The position numbers and the translations under genes are program-made. This document shows, piece after piece, positions 33,700-45,700 of a stretch of 64,000 nucleotides of DNA (position 1 is its first letter; every line of letters starts with the position of its first letter). The stretch is from Gnetum montanum (lineage: Eukaryota; Streptophyta; Gnetopsida; Gnetales; Gnetaceae), in contig MNCI01009150.1 in NCBI GenBank assembly GCA_015680685.1, positions 14,741 through 78,740 of the forward strand, written 5' to 3'. The notes beneath the pieces are model-generated. The model searched no databases, had not been told where the DNA came from, and was given only the letters and a program-made list of their open reading frames with translations.

Positions 33700-34295
33700 A
33701 AAAGGAAACAAATTTTTAATGGAAGTACTACTAAACAACTTAAATATTAATCTAGTAGATATTGTTGCATAAATGGATTACGGTATCATGTCAACTGGGA
33801 GATATACTATAATCATCAAGGATTTAAAGATGTGTGGATCATGTAACAACAAAGTAAAGTTGGTATGGTTACTATAACCACATCTGTGGATAGAGTGCCT
33901 TTTGCCTATGTGATTATAGCATCTTCAAAATTTTTAAACCTTTGATCTAAGACTATGATCTAGTAAGAAGTACTAAGTCTATAGTTGAAGTGTCGGTGAA
34001 TGTGAATGGATAATTCTACTAAATGAATATAATTGTACCCTATTTCATTCCATGTCATAACTTCAAACTCATTAAAGAATGATAAAGCTACAGGCCTTAA
34101 TCCTATACCTAATATTTCTAAATCACATTCAAAGAGATGCATTTCTTTCCATGTTTCTAACACTTTTAAACTTGATGGAGCATAAATCTCATAATGTTTC
34201 GGAACAGGTAAAGGATATGAACCATTAGAACAAGATTAGAATTTAGACATATGATGAAAGTAGTTATAACCTATCGTTTGTGCTAGATCTTCCAT
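33700..34295 (-). pseudogene. Pararetrovirus probable movement protein
   Basis: The likely start is the ATG at 34293-34295, reading MEDLAQTIGYNYF. The best stretch, 34163-33960, contains GIGLRPVALSFFNEF and MTWNEIGYNYIHL. Its place at the front of the coding region is where movement protein lies in this family. Similarity is recalled by pattern only, so the name is tentative. Stops end the open stretch at 33960. Confidence 0.5.
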
Positions 34296-34440
34296 TGCTA
34301 ACAAAATTTGGGCTGCTTACTACCTCACTACGCACCTTACTAATGCTTGTCCTTCAGCTTCTGCTACACCACTTACTTCAGTGATTCTGTATCAGCCCCG
34401 TGCCAATGTCAAACATGATCCACCTAACTCTTATGTAGTT

Positions 34441-35579
34441 AGGCATCCAAGGGCTTCATGCTAAATCTATTATGTAGGATAGTGATGCCAAGGATTATCA
34501 TCCCACTGATGCACAATGTCTAAGGGATTGACAGTTAGAGTAGCATTATGAATCTATAAGGAGAAAGTGGTTCAATGATTCCCTATTCTTAATGTACTAA
34601 AACCATCATAGAGAACCCTTCTCTAGCGGTTTTCCATATAGAGAGACTCATCTCTTTGACTTTGGTGAAGGAGGTTAATAACAAAAGTTGCAATCCACGA
34701 TACATAACCCTAGTTCTAATAAGAACAGATCCAATGACAAAGTGGGATCCAAGGAGTAGAATCATGGCAAGGATGTGAGTAAGCAACATGATCATGATTA
34801 TGGTTGTGACCACTAAAGAGGAGGTGGTAGGCACCATGATGGTGCTAGTCCTCCTTCCTCTTCACCTACATGATCATCTTCTTCCTCTTCTAGTTTTGAA
34901 TAGAATCATAGCAGATAAAATCATGAAGGAGGTGATTGTCAATATGCAAATTATCATAGGGATCATTGGGCAAGTTACGATCTAGGGCATAGACATTCAA
35001 GAAAGGCTTGTCACCGTGAATAAAGGGGTAGTAGAGGGCATCGTAAGCATTAGGGTCATGGCTATGATGAGCCTTTGCTCACTACCTAAAGTATGCTAAA
35101 CAACATAGAGGTAGTGAGAATTCTAAGATGACACATCAAAGACAGTAAGATCAAGTGATTAGATATGGAAAACATCCCCAACTTTGAGGGGCATATGACT
35201 CAAATCTATAAAATCATCTTTAGGCTTTTCATGATGTCTATGCCTTGCAAAATATAGAAAATAAGTAGCAAAATCTTAAGTTGTTTCCCAGGAAACTCAT
35301 AAAAGAAGCAAAGAGCTGGTATTGATCTTTTGAGCCAGAATCAATTTGTAGATGGAGTACAGTGCTTGAACTATTCAATGACAAGTATCAAATGTACTCC
35401 TGAGTGTTCAATTTGAGAAGGAAGATCCAAGGTTGGAAGTAAGGAACACATGAATCCTTGGATGCCACCATGAACAAACATTATTCCTTATGACACTGAT
35501 GCGTTGGCCATGATTACTCTCAATAGGAATAACTTTGCCACATCATAGATGGGCTTTACTCTAAAATGAGAACTCTTGG
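34441..35579 (+). pseudogene. Element D gag, main part
   Basis: Gag resumes after the pararetrovirus copy. At about 35190-35380 the frames read GAYDSNLxNHLxAFHDVYAL, then LKLFPRKLIKEAKSWY, FNDKYQMYS and VFNLRRKIQGWK, as in A (PLTLIGQAKVWYRSL, NERYQTYARVSSLRRKI). It ends KMRTLG at 35579, exactly where element E begins, and continues as IYAEG at 52808. Stops are frequent. The region before 35000 is a poorly conserved N-terminal segment. Confidence 0.75.
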
Positions 35580-37194
35580 TGTAACGACGGAAAATGTCGG
35601 CCATTGGAAAATGCTGAACGAAACCCGTGTACACAGTCTTAACCATGGATCCGTGCAAGGGCCGTGCTGGGGAAAACGAATCCGTGGTGCCCCGAACAGT
35701 CTTGTCGATCAGACAGGGACTTACTCAATCAGTAAATTGACGAATATGATAGATATTCAGTGGAAAAATCTGATTCAATGAATAACAAAAGGAGAAGAAA
35801 ATGATGTAGATAAATTGCAATAATGACAACGTTATCACAACAAGGAGAATTGGATTTAAGAAAATTGCGCAATCCCAAGATCTGCGCTTTGACCCGAGAA
35901 ACTGAGTATATTTTATACAAAGTTCCAATGGGAAAACTCCGATTATCTTATGTGAAACATACACAAAATAACAAGAAAACTGTTCAACAAGGAGCACAGA
36001 ATGGAATTTGATCTACCTTCGTAAGCCAAAGATGGGATGGAAGGAAGGTCAAGCTTGAATGTCTAGCGATCAACTGTTTCTGATCGATAGACCTTGCCAA
36101 CCACACCAGATGATCTCTTGATCTCTGATCTGTTGCCTCTACCTTCGGTAGTCTCTGCTCAAGGTGCCAACGATTGCCAATGGAGATAACTGTATTTTTT
36201 GCCAAAGGACCGATCACTCCTACTATCAATGCTCAAAGATGCCTTCTGTCTCTGCTAAAAGATGATGCTGCCAAAAGTTGAAGATCTCTTGTTTCTTCAT
36301 CAACTGAAGTATTTATAAGTTCGACAACATGTGGAGAAGGAACGGCCTTGATGACACATGTCCCGAACCTTCAAAATATCATTGACTTGGTAAAATTTAT
36401 GTGGAAATTGGCCACATCACGTCACGTTTTGGGAAGGGGGGGCAAAGTACACTGTCGGCCACTTCCGCTAAAGCTGCTTCATGATTATGCACAATACGCT
36501 CATCAACGTATTATGCGGGTGGATAATAGGTGCGTGTCTGGTGGGCTACATTACGCTCGTTCTTGCTATGTCATGTGGCAGAGCATAATAAAACATGAAA
36601 ATAGTTGATTCAAGCTAGTTTATGCTTATTTGTGCCGCAAAGTGTAATAGAGCGTAAAATGATCAACTTTACAATAAATTTATGCTTGCCTACACTACGT
36701 AGCGTAATGAGCATAAAGCGACCAACCTGCAAAAAAAGGGAAGAAGTCCATCTGCTGCACTTCTTTTGACTTTGACTTTGCCTTTCTTGAAGCTCATTAC
36801 ACTGCTCTGCGTAACGGAGCATAAACTCGGTCTTGAACAAAAGACTTAGCAGAATATGCGATAGGTCTTAAACTTCTAACTTCGTCAAGATTGCCAAAGT
36901 AAGTTACTTTCTACTACCGGGCTACGTTAATGGGCTATGTTAAACAGAGTTACGCTAAGCGACACTATGCTATGTTGCGTAATGTAGCGTAAAGAGAGAA
37001 AACAAAATAAGGTTAAAATCTACGGGAAACTTGGATACTTGATCCTGCATGCCTCTTTGCCCTACTCTATCTTCTGGATTTCTGTCGCGAACCTTCGCCC
37101 GAATTGTGAATCTTTTCCTAAGGCTGATTCGCAATTTCTACGGTGTTTCAATGGCCCCTCTTNGAGGCTGATTCGCAATTTCTACGGTGTTTCA
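35580..37194 (-). repeat. Element E 3' LTR (left copy)
   Basis: The minus-strand TATA box is at 36311-36318 (TTATAAAT), conserved near 51915-51922. Inverted GCTACGTTA- and TAGCGTAA-type words are common between 36480 and 37000. The last 44 bases repeat the preceding bases on either side of an N at 37163, which looks like a gap-filling artefact. Without it the LTR is about 1571 bp. Confidence 0.9.
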
Positions 37195-37208
37195 ATGGCC
37201 CCTCTTTG
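37195..37208 (-). promoter_or_regulatory. Element E polypurine tract
   Basis: Minus-strand CAAAGAGGGGCCAT is followed by the LTR start TGAAACACC. It is shared with B. Confidence 0.85.
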
Positions 37209-38389
37209 TTGACGTTTAGAGGACTTGCCCGAAAGATGTCGATAAAGAATACGAAACACCAGATAGGTAAAAGTACCAATAGCGTTCATCAATAGTTACT
37301 CAGGTGTCGCCTTGTTAATGGAGAAGTGCAGAAATGAGGGAAATAGAGGATAGAAGGGTATGGGAAGGAATTTTTACAGAGCTAAAAGGAAGAAGGTTCG
37401 GGGAAGATGCAAATGTGTGAATGTAGTTTTTTCTTTTCACGCATAAGCATTTAGGCATTCTCTTGCGGTTGCATTGGCATGGAGTTATGTCTTCAGTTTG
37501 TACATGTAGGGGCTTGCATAGATGAATTGTGCTACGTCTGCACAGCCTGGATGAGTTGTTTTTCATCCATTTTGCCGGCCCACTTTTTTTTTGTTGCGTC
37601 CAACAGGCAAGTTGCGTTACGCCAGTTCATGGACTTGATTGTAATGCAAATGCGGAAAGCGTATGCTAGGTATGTACATTTTGCATAAGGAAAGTAAATG
37701 GTGGAGATGCAAGGAAGTAAGAGCTAGAGGTAGGATTATGAGGAAAAACAGGGATGCACTCCTGAGTGGACGGGCTAACCTAGGCGACCATCTCAAAATG
37801 CTGTCTGTATTTCACCAGTCAAATGAACACATCTTTGAACGACATCCTCGTAATAGGTAACCTATAACCAAAGAAGAAGATAGAGGGTACCATTGCGTGG
37901 TCGAATTACCGGAGAGGTTGTTGAAACAAGTACCGTTTGGGACGAGACAGAGTGATTAGGCCATGAAGGACGGACTGTAGCACAAGGCTAGGGTCTTCAC
38001 TGTTGACGTTCAACCTAGCATATTGCCGTCAAAGATTATCAGACTCATCACCCCCGACTGGTTATGCAAAGAACTAGCTAGGTGAATCTGTAAAGCCAAA
38101 GCCTGATAGTGATGATGAGCAGGGATCCCCAAAGTCAAAGCTAATGAGAACTCCTTTGGGGCTCCAGACAGTGAAACTAATCTCTCAGAGGTGCCACCGC
38201 TAAAACGGGTGCAATGAAAGCATCTCCGAGGGGTCAGTAGTATGCCTTTCAGCACATCCGAGGGATCAGCAAAATGCCGGTGACGTGGCGATGCTGGGAC
38301 TGTCCCAGTACCCCACCCCATTTGCTTTGCAACTGCACAGAGACGATTACGCTCGCTTAATTTGCATGATGGCAGCCTGCAAGTCCCAA
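37209..38389 (-). other. Element E 3' UTR without recognisable gene
   Basis: This corresponds to 8323-9600 in B. Frames up to about 100 codons exist on both strands but do not match between the two elements, so I treat the region as noncoding. Confidence 0.6.
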
Positions 38390-38870
38390 TTTTAAGTCCT
38401 AGTAGACTGTCGTTGCTAGTTTTAAGTCTCAGCAGACCATGGTCCTAGTTTAAAGTTTGGGCGGACCGAAAAATGCTAGTTTTACATCATAGCGGATGGT
38501 GGTAGAGTTGATTTATGGTCTCAGTAGACCATGCTATAGGTGTCAGTTTCATGTCATGACCTAGGGACAAATCTGCATTGGTTTTACATCTCAACAGATG
38601 GCTACTTACCTGTGCCAATTTTATATCCTGGTAGACAGCCGGTGCCAGTTTTTCGTCTTGACAGACCTATACAACACTGCCAGTTTTACGTCGTAGCGGA
38701 TGGCTACAACTTGCTAGTTTTACGTTGTGGTGGAAGATTGTTGCCAGTTTAGCATCATGGCGGATGCATGGAGGGAATGCCAGTTTTACATCATAGTGGA
38801 CGATTGTTGCCAGTTTAGCATCATAGAGGATGATTGTTGCCAGTTTGATGCTAACACTGGATATGCAACT
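38390..38870. repeat. Largest mini-hairpin array, about 13 units
   Basis: Each unit has TGCYAGTTTTA followed by stem, six bases, stem. Clear stems are CATC-ATAGCG-GATG (38485-38498), CATC-TCAACA-GATG (38587-38600), and later CATC-ATGGCG-GATG and CATC-ATAGAG-GATG. The stem word varies between units while pairing is often retained. It lies just after the integrase stop, as in B. Confidence 0.85.
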
Positions 38871-38879
38871 AAATGTAGT

Positions 38880-40205
38880 ACTGCTTCAAATATATATGAT
38901 TCACAGGATTTGGTAACTTGTTGTTGTTGATATCTGCTAGCTTAAATGCACCGTTGCCATACACATCAGCTACCAAGAAAGGGCCTTCCCAGTTTGCAGA
39001 GAACTTTCCTACTGGTTCGCAAACAACCTTGAGAACTAAATCTCCCTTCTTGATAGGATGTTGTTGAAGATTATGTTGGTGCTTCTGCCTCTGCTTATCT
39101 TGATACTTTTCGATGGTATCAAGCGTCTGTATTGATCCAAATCCATGATCCGAGACTCGGTGTGTTGAGCCTCATTTATAATTATGGAGAGGACCATTCG
39201 CAGAGAAGGAACTTGTAATTCGAGGGGTAGCACCGCCTCTGACCCATAGACTAGGCTATAGGACGTACTATCTATAGCTATTCTGCATGTGGTACGATAT
39301 GCCCATAGCACTTAAAAGGATCTTTTCATGCCACCGTCTCTTGTTGCTATCGAGCATTTTCTTGAGTAAGTTGATTATGACCTTGTTTGTTGCTTTAGCT
39401 TGACCATTCGCTTGCAGGTAGTAAGGCGAAGAAAAAGATTGTTTGATGCCAAGATCATAACAAAAGGATTTGGTTTCCAGACTGCTAAACCGTGGCCCAT
39501 TGTCGGTCATTATAGCCATTGGGAGGCCAAATCTGGTTACAATGTTATCTAGAATGAAGTGACAGATCTGTTGCGACGTGATCTTTCGCAAAGGGATAGC
39601 TTCCACCCACTTTGTGAAGTACTCAGTGGTGGTGATTATGAAGCTATGACTTGTGGAAGATTTCGGTGTGATAGGCCCTATGATGTCTAGTTCCCATCAT
39701 TGGAAGAGCCATGTGATCTGGGTCGTATATAATTCTGTAGGTGACACGTGTATAAGGTTCGCATAATGTTAACATGTGTCGCATGTTTTGACCTTTGTAA
39801 GACAATCTTTTTCCATGTACGACCAATAATACCCTAAGCGACGGATTTTAGAGGCCATAGCTCATGGTGCTACGTGTCCTCCGCACAATCCCTCATGGAC
39901 TTCTCCTACTATGCATTGTGCCTAGTCTTTGTTGATGTAAGTAAGCAGTACTCCATCAAAAGAGTGTCTACAGAAGGTACTATCTCTTATGATGATGTAC
40001 TGCCTAGCTCGCTTGCGAATTGCATCTTTCTGCGCACGTGTTAACTCATGTGGTGGTTCGTCATGCAAGAGATAAGCTTTAATGTGGTCGTACCACTCTG
40101 GCGTTCTATCCTTGAGCAATGAAGATATTTGCGCCACCTGGATGATAGGACCAGTACAATCTGTTATTAATGTGGGACAGGTGTCGAATAGGTGCGACAA
40201 CACAT
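38880..40205 (-). pseudogene. Element E integrase (broken)
   Basis: A zinc-binding domain (HEGLCGGH near 39890, then VKTCDTC) is followed by the core. The first Asp is in WELDIIGPI near 39690. The second is in IMTDNGPRFSS at about 39490-39520. The third position reads NGQAKATNK near 39400-39425, where the catalytic Glu has become Lys (GAA to AAA). Then come the C-terminal MLWAYRTT segment and the GPY/F domain with ANWEGPFLV and GNGAFKLADI. Integrase would insert the DNA copy. Stops at several points add to the catalytic change. Confidence 0.85.
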
Positions 40206-41170
40206 TTAAGGCTAATGTAGCCAGTGCATCGGCTAGTGTGTTATCGTTTCATGGCACGTGTTGGGCATCGATGGTTGTGAATCACTTTAGAAGATCTTTA
40301 GCCATATCGCAGTAGGGTTGCAAATGTGTAGCCTTGCAGGCGTAGACTCCTATGATTTGATTTATAATAAGCATTAAATCACCCCTAATTGCTAGGTGTC
40401 GAACATCAAGTTCTTTGGCAGTCAATAATCCCTTGAGGAGTCAAGCGATAAGCATGAAGACACACATCCTCAGGTGATAGCATAATGACTGTAGTGGCAT
40501 TGCTGCCTCTAACAGTTGAAGCTCTGTTAAAATATAACGTTGCTTCGGGGCCTGTTAAAACAGGGCTTAAACTATGTACATGTTCATTTGGAAATTCAGG
40601 CTCTATGGTTGCCTGACTGTCAATAGGCGATGTTATTAATTGGTCAGCTATCGCTTGGCCTTTTGTAGAAGATTGACCAATGTAATGTAGATCGAATTCT
40701 GCCATGATAGCTTTCCAACTAGCTATTTTACTACTTTCATATAGACTATGCATAATGGTCCTAAGGATGTTATTTTTACAAATAATGTTGACTTGGCTAT
40801 GGAAGAGATAGTGCCTACATTTCTTTAGCGTAAATACTAACACTAGGCAATTACGCTCTACTTTGTTATACCTTGTTTCGTATGCACATAGGGCATAACT
40901 CAAGTAGTAGATGGGTACTTCTGACCCATCGTTTCTCTTTTGATAGAGTAATGCAGTTAAGGCTACGTTCGAGGTCACAAGGTAAATGTAGAATGGCTGA
41001 TCCCTTTGTGGCGGGAATATCATTGGAAAGTGTTGAAGTTTCTATTTTAGGCTGTCAAATGCATGCTGGCAATCGTCTGTCCACTCGAAATTAACACCTT
41101 TCTTAAGGAGATGCTGCATCGGGTGTAGTTTATCTGTTAATCTTGAGATGAACTACCTGATAAACTGTAA
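40206..41170 (-). pseudogene. Element E RNase H and second RNase H
   Basis: Frame 41023-40406 reads PFYIYLVTSNVALTALLYQ, then IYYLSYALCAYETRYNKVERNCLVLVF and WKAIMAEFDLHYIGQ, the retroviral RNase H, whose first catalytic Asp is replaced in YLVTS. After a linker, ATLYFNRAS begins the second, archaeal-type RNase H; the FDGAS-like site has Asp changed to Asn. The rest, with IINQI and HLQPYCDMAKDLL, continues in another frame near 40260-40400, so part of this domain is deleted or shifted. Two RNase H domains are typical of the Tat branch. Confidence 0.8.
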
Positions 41171-42295
41171 TCATCCTTGTAACCCGCGTAATCGCTTGAG
41201 ATCTGTGGGAGGTGTTAACTTGACAATGGCTTTGACCTTATTAGGGTCTACTAGTATGCTAGTTTTTGACACCACAAACCCCAGCATGCATACGGTTTTG
41301 ACTCCGAATACGCACTTCTTTGGGTTGAGCCGGAGGTCGTATTTGGAGCATCTTTTAAGTACTAACTCCAGATCCTTTGAATGATCTTCTGATTTCATAG
41401 ACTTAACAGCTATATCATCAACATAATCATTCAGACTTCCTAGGAGATAATCACTAAAGATGTATGTCATAGCTTGTTGATACGTCGCTCTAGCATTTTT
41501 CAAGCCAAAAGGCATCATGGTATAGCAAAAGGTGCCTCAAAGCGTCATGAATGTTGTGGTCAATTGATGTTCTGGGTTGATGTGAATATGATTATAGCCT
41601 GAAAAGCCATCCATGAAGGATAGAAGCGCATGCCCAGCTGTTGTATCGACTAGTTGTTCGATACTCGGTAGTGGAAAGTTGTCCTTGATTGTGGCTTTTT
41701 TTAAATCTCATATGTCTATACAGATGTGTATGCTTCTGGTCTTCTTTGGGACAACTACAATGTTAGATACCCAATCCGAGTAATCGACTGCGCAGATGAA
41801 ACTAGCCTGATACAGTTTGGTGATCTCAACACGGACTGCTAGTGTGATCTCTGGTTTGATTTTTTGTGCTTTTTGCTTAACCGCTTTGATATGCGGGTCT
41901 AAGATTATATTATGTTGAATTAACCTTGGATCTAGTCCCGACATGTCTTCGTATGACCATGCAAATACTATGACGTTGTCTTGGAGGACCTATTTTATAG
42001 TGTCATGCGTTTTCTGGTCTAGTAGAGAACTAATCTTAAGAGTTCTGGACTCACCTTTATGTGTAACGATAGAAACCTCGCTGAGGGGATCTTCGGTTAT
42101 GTCTCCAGCCTCTAGGTCTAGCGTGTGCATCGACTGTTCTAGCCATTCTGGAGATGTTTCCAATGTGGCTATGGTTATGTTATCGAGGAAAGGGTTAGTT
42201 TCTACTAGTGTAAAATTGAATTGTCTAACTACTCTCCCGTATGAACCTGTTAAAGCCAGGGGTACTGACAAAGTTGCGTCCATTTGCCAACCATC
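41171..42295 (-). pseudogene. Element E reverse transcriptase (broken)
   Basis: Segments are 42310-41990, an acidic N-terminal lead, and 41944-41708, with MSGLDPRLIQHNIILDP and WVSNIVVVPKK. Then come FMDGFSGYNHIHI and FCYTMMPFGLKNARATYQQAM, and LNDYVDDIAVKS with the YVDD active site at about 41395-41430. The 41518-41171 frame finishes with LNPKKCVFGV and LRGLQG. Stops break it in at least three places. TTTTGCAG directly before 42295 on the minus strand aligns with CATTCTAG in B and is a candidate acceptor if the protease-RT interval is spliced out of the gag-pol RNA. Confidence 0.88.
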
Positions 42296-42570
42296 CTGCA
42301 AAATTGCCAAATGCGTAAATGATTAGGAGAAAGCATGATGCGGTGTTGTCAAGCTTGAAAAGCTAATTGAATTTTGAATATTGTGAATAGCCTGTAATTA
42401 ATATGACCTGATTACGATGCGATAAGATATGGTAGTTTAACGTCATTTCGGACAGTGGCACATGCGATATCCACCGCATTAATGCCTTGATTTTTGGGTT
42501 TCATCTTATGCTGACACCAGCATTTAGGAAAATCCCATTTTAATCGGGCATCAAGTCAGTTAATTTCACA

Positions 42571-42578
42571 TATAAGTA
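42571..42578 (+). promoter_or_regulatory. Antisense gene TATA box in E
   Basis: TATAAGTA lies 132 bp upstream of the ATG at 42710, matching the place of TATAAATA in B (12959). The direction is opposite to gag-pol. One mini-hairpin-like unit lies further upstream near 42427-42460. Confidence 0.55.
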
Positions 42579-42709
42579 GGCAGTTCTTTTTGAAAATAGG
42601 CTATTGGCTATCGTGAACTTGAATTCTCAGCTATCACAAAGAGAAGGAGGAAGAGCGAAAGATTGCAGCGTGTTATTTGCGAAGGCGTGAAGGTGTGAAG
42701 ACTACAACA

Positions 42710-45700
42710 ATGGTGCCGAAAGTAAGAGGGAAGAATGCAAAATTGGCAAAGATAGATGAGGTACAAGGGAGCCTATAGCATGCTTCGCAGGCTTTGGTTG
42801 AAGTGAGGGATGTCACTCCCCTGAATTAGTAGGTCATCCCTGGCTTATTTGTGTTTCTTTCTGTGATATGCTTCTTCTTTGCAGTGTTTATTCTTTTTCG
42901 TGTCATTCTATGTAAATTAGAGTTTTAGGCTATGGACCTCGTGTTAAAACGAAGGTTTATACAATAGTATTGCGTCGATCGCCGCTATCAGGGACAAACC
43001 CTATACTGTTACAAGGGTTTAGGCGATTTTGGCTCTATAGCTAGAGCGTAATTTGTAAATTTTTTGCAGTTTAAGCATGGAATCGGAATCTAGACGATAA
43101 TGTATTTATGTTGTTCGTATAGTATTATTTTGAAACCAATCTTAATCATCCTGGACATAGTTGGGGTTTTATGTTGTATAAACTCGATCGTACCCAACGT
43201 TCCTCCCCCTCAGACTCGGTTGCAGGGGAGGGCTATATGGTTCCAAAAGGGTGCGCTGGAGCTTCTGTAGTTTTTGCTACGTAACTACAGTGTTATTATG
43301 TGGTCGCATCTATCAGGGGATGTGGCTAGTGTTATTTTTGAACACCTGTTAGTGGGTTCTATGCAGAGAATCTTGGCTTTCTTGACAGACAGGGCCATCA
43401 ATACTGGTCGTCCCTAAGACCGCAAACTCAACACTAGGGGGTTGAGGCATTTAAGTTGGATCTGGGAAATGGCTAGGTTTAGCTGTTACCATGCATACAA
43501 TACTTTGTTCGTGGCCTGTCATGTCTCGACTTACTTTCAGAACCCACCAAGAACAGTGTATTATTCGGGTGGGTAAGTTGTTTTACTAGCAGTATTGTCA
43601 ATATGTTTCTAATGTCTAGATTTGTGAAGCGTAGGGTAATACTGTGTTATATGATATAGGTTTTTCATTAACGAACTTGGATTGGTGTGCAATAATGACA
43701 CATTGACCTAGACCGAAACAATAATAAAGGAGTTTACCTCCACCAGCAACGTACGAGCCGATGTAATGGGGCAGATGTCCTTTGACATTCATGAGTATCC
43801 CACCCGTTATGCTTATTCTTTCAAGAATTGTCAAAGCCTCGGGTGGTTACATGAAGAATGGACTTTGGACCCGCCCCTTACTGTCACAGACGTGAAAAGG
43901 AAACTTCCTCCATTTCCTTTGCCATTTGGCCCTGGTAAGGTTTTGTTGCTACTATTATTTACAGGATATTATATTGTTTTTGTTTTATCTCTAAAATGTT
44001 GCGTAATAGTGTTTTTGCTACTTAGACATATGTCTTGCGTTGTTCAATCAGGGAATCCCAGGAGATTACCATTACAATTTCTGGCCGCGAGGCGAATACC
44101 CTCCTTTTCCACTATGGTAACATTAAGGAGGCATAATGCTGGCTCGGCCACGTGGCGGCCCCAATTGCGTTGGTCACCAAACTGCGAGAAGCGAGGCTAA
44201 TGCATTTATTTCTGCCCGTGACCCCTGATGTCCCGGCTAGCGAAATGTTAACCCTGGTCAACTCCTTCAGCGAGAGGGCTGAGCGTTTTTGCACGCACGT
44301 ACATCATGTGCATGTGAATTTTGATATTGACGCTCAGCTGTTTGCTGACCTCTTCGGTGTCCCCTTTGACAGTCTTCCCATAGAGGAAAAGGTGAGGAGG
44401 AGTGTTAAATGTCAGGAAGAGTTGGAGGAATGGCTGGGGACCAAGAAGGAGACCAAGGGGATCCCTTGTGAAAGGATTGAATTAGAAATCGCCAAGACTA
44501 TCTATCCCCTCTTCTGGGCCTGGGCTTTCCCCAAAACACTCTCGCAAGGGAGGTTCTTTGCCATAGAACAGGCCCGTATCATGCGGGAGGTTATGGAGGA
44601 AGGAACCCAATTCGACTGGGCAAGCTACTTCGTTGAGGGGTTACGCACTAAAATGATCAGGCTCCGTCAGAAGCTTGAATCTCGTTTCAGTGTGCATTTC
44701 GCCTTCTTCATAGCTTGCCTGTGGTGTTTTGCCAAATTCTTGGTTGTCCAGAGGAATGGAGTCTGGGTGCAGCAAGACCAAGACCAGCTATCCAAACCTT
44801 GGATTTCCCATATTTTTGGCACTACACGAGGACAGGATCCTCTAGAAGGAATTGGGGAGTCTCAGTCTATAATGACAAGGGATTTAGCAGTGCCTTGATT
44901 GCGGGGCCCTGACAGTGTCGGTGGGGTGATTCCCACTTACACCGGTGACGCATCGCGGGAAAAGCACCTAGCGGCAGAGATAGTGGATGCCTCGGTTCAG
45001 CGAAAGAGGCCTCGCTTAACTGAGGCACCTGCAGAACTAGCGAGTGGCACAGACATGACTATGCAAGTTAGAGTTCAGCAGAGTAAACCTCCACCTGGTA
45101 AGCGTAAAGACATAGTGAAAGTTATTGTAATTATTGTATGGTGCAACTTTATTCAAAGTATTCTGAATCGTTTAGATGTGTTATGTGACATGAATAGCGA
45201 GACCTATGGAGCAGTTGACCCTTGAAACAGGGGCAGTGATATTACGGCATGGAGAAGGGGCCCCAGTTTTGGAAGAGGAGGCCCCGGCTGTTAGAATAAG
45301 TGATGCACAGACCCTTGTGCATGAAGAGAGAGAGGAGGTGGAAAACATTGACGCACCCCCCACTACATCAGGGAGAGGTAATTAGCGTATTAGAATTTCT
45401 TAAAGAGTTCTGTTAATAATTGGAAATTTTAACTTAATTATGCTACAGATGAACAAGATGCATCCACGTCCACCATTATAAGTAGAGCATGCAGAGAATT
45501 TCCTGACAAGTTTGCCTTAATGGAAGGTGTTTTCCCCGATATGATCGAGCACCTCAAGTGCATCGATCCTAGGGCTGGTATGTTACTTCTATCGTATGCT
45601 TATTTTCTTATACAGTTGTAACGTTTTATTTACATTTGATGATATTTATTATCAGGAGCTCGCCTTCGATGGGACCCTATGGAGCGCATTGACTTGGACA

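Larger units (their letters stand above)
27598..34440 (-). mobile_element. Endogenous caulimovirid-type pararetrovirus copy
   Basis: A minus-strand block of about 6.8 kb carries, in order, a probable movement protein, coat-protein-like region with zinc knuckle, retropepsin, RT and RNase H, then a TATA box and leader. There are no LTRs and no integrase, and this order is that of plant pararetroviruses. The frame is broken by many stops throughout, so this is a fossil. The boundaries are where element D's gag is lost (about 27598) and regained (34300-34480), and the right one is soft. I found no duplicated ends. Confidence 0.8.

Noticed and set aside
34589-34837. 82-codon minus-strand frame with hydrophobic residues
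   Set aside because: It is the complement of the His/Asp-rich N-terminal part of D's gag and has no homology support.
38390-38870. Possible CRISPR-like array
   Set aside because: Repeats are short, variable and lack constant-length spacers; the genome is a plant. They are mini-hairpin tandem repeats of a retrotransposon UTR.
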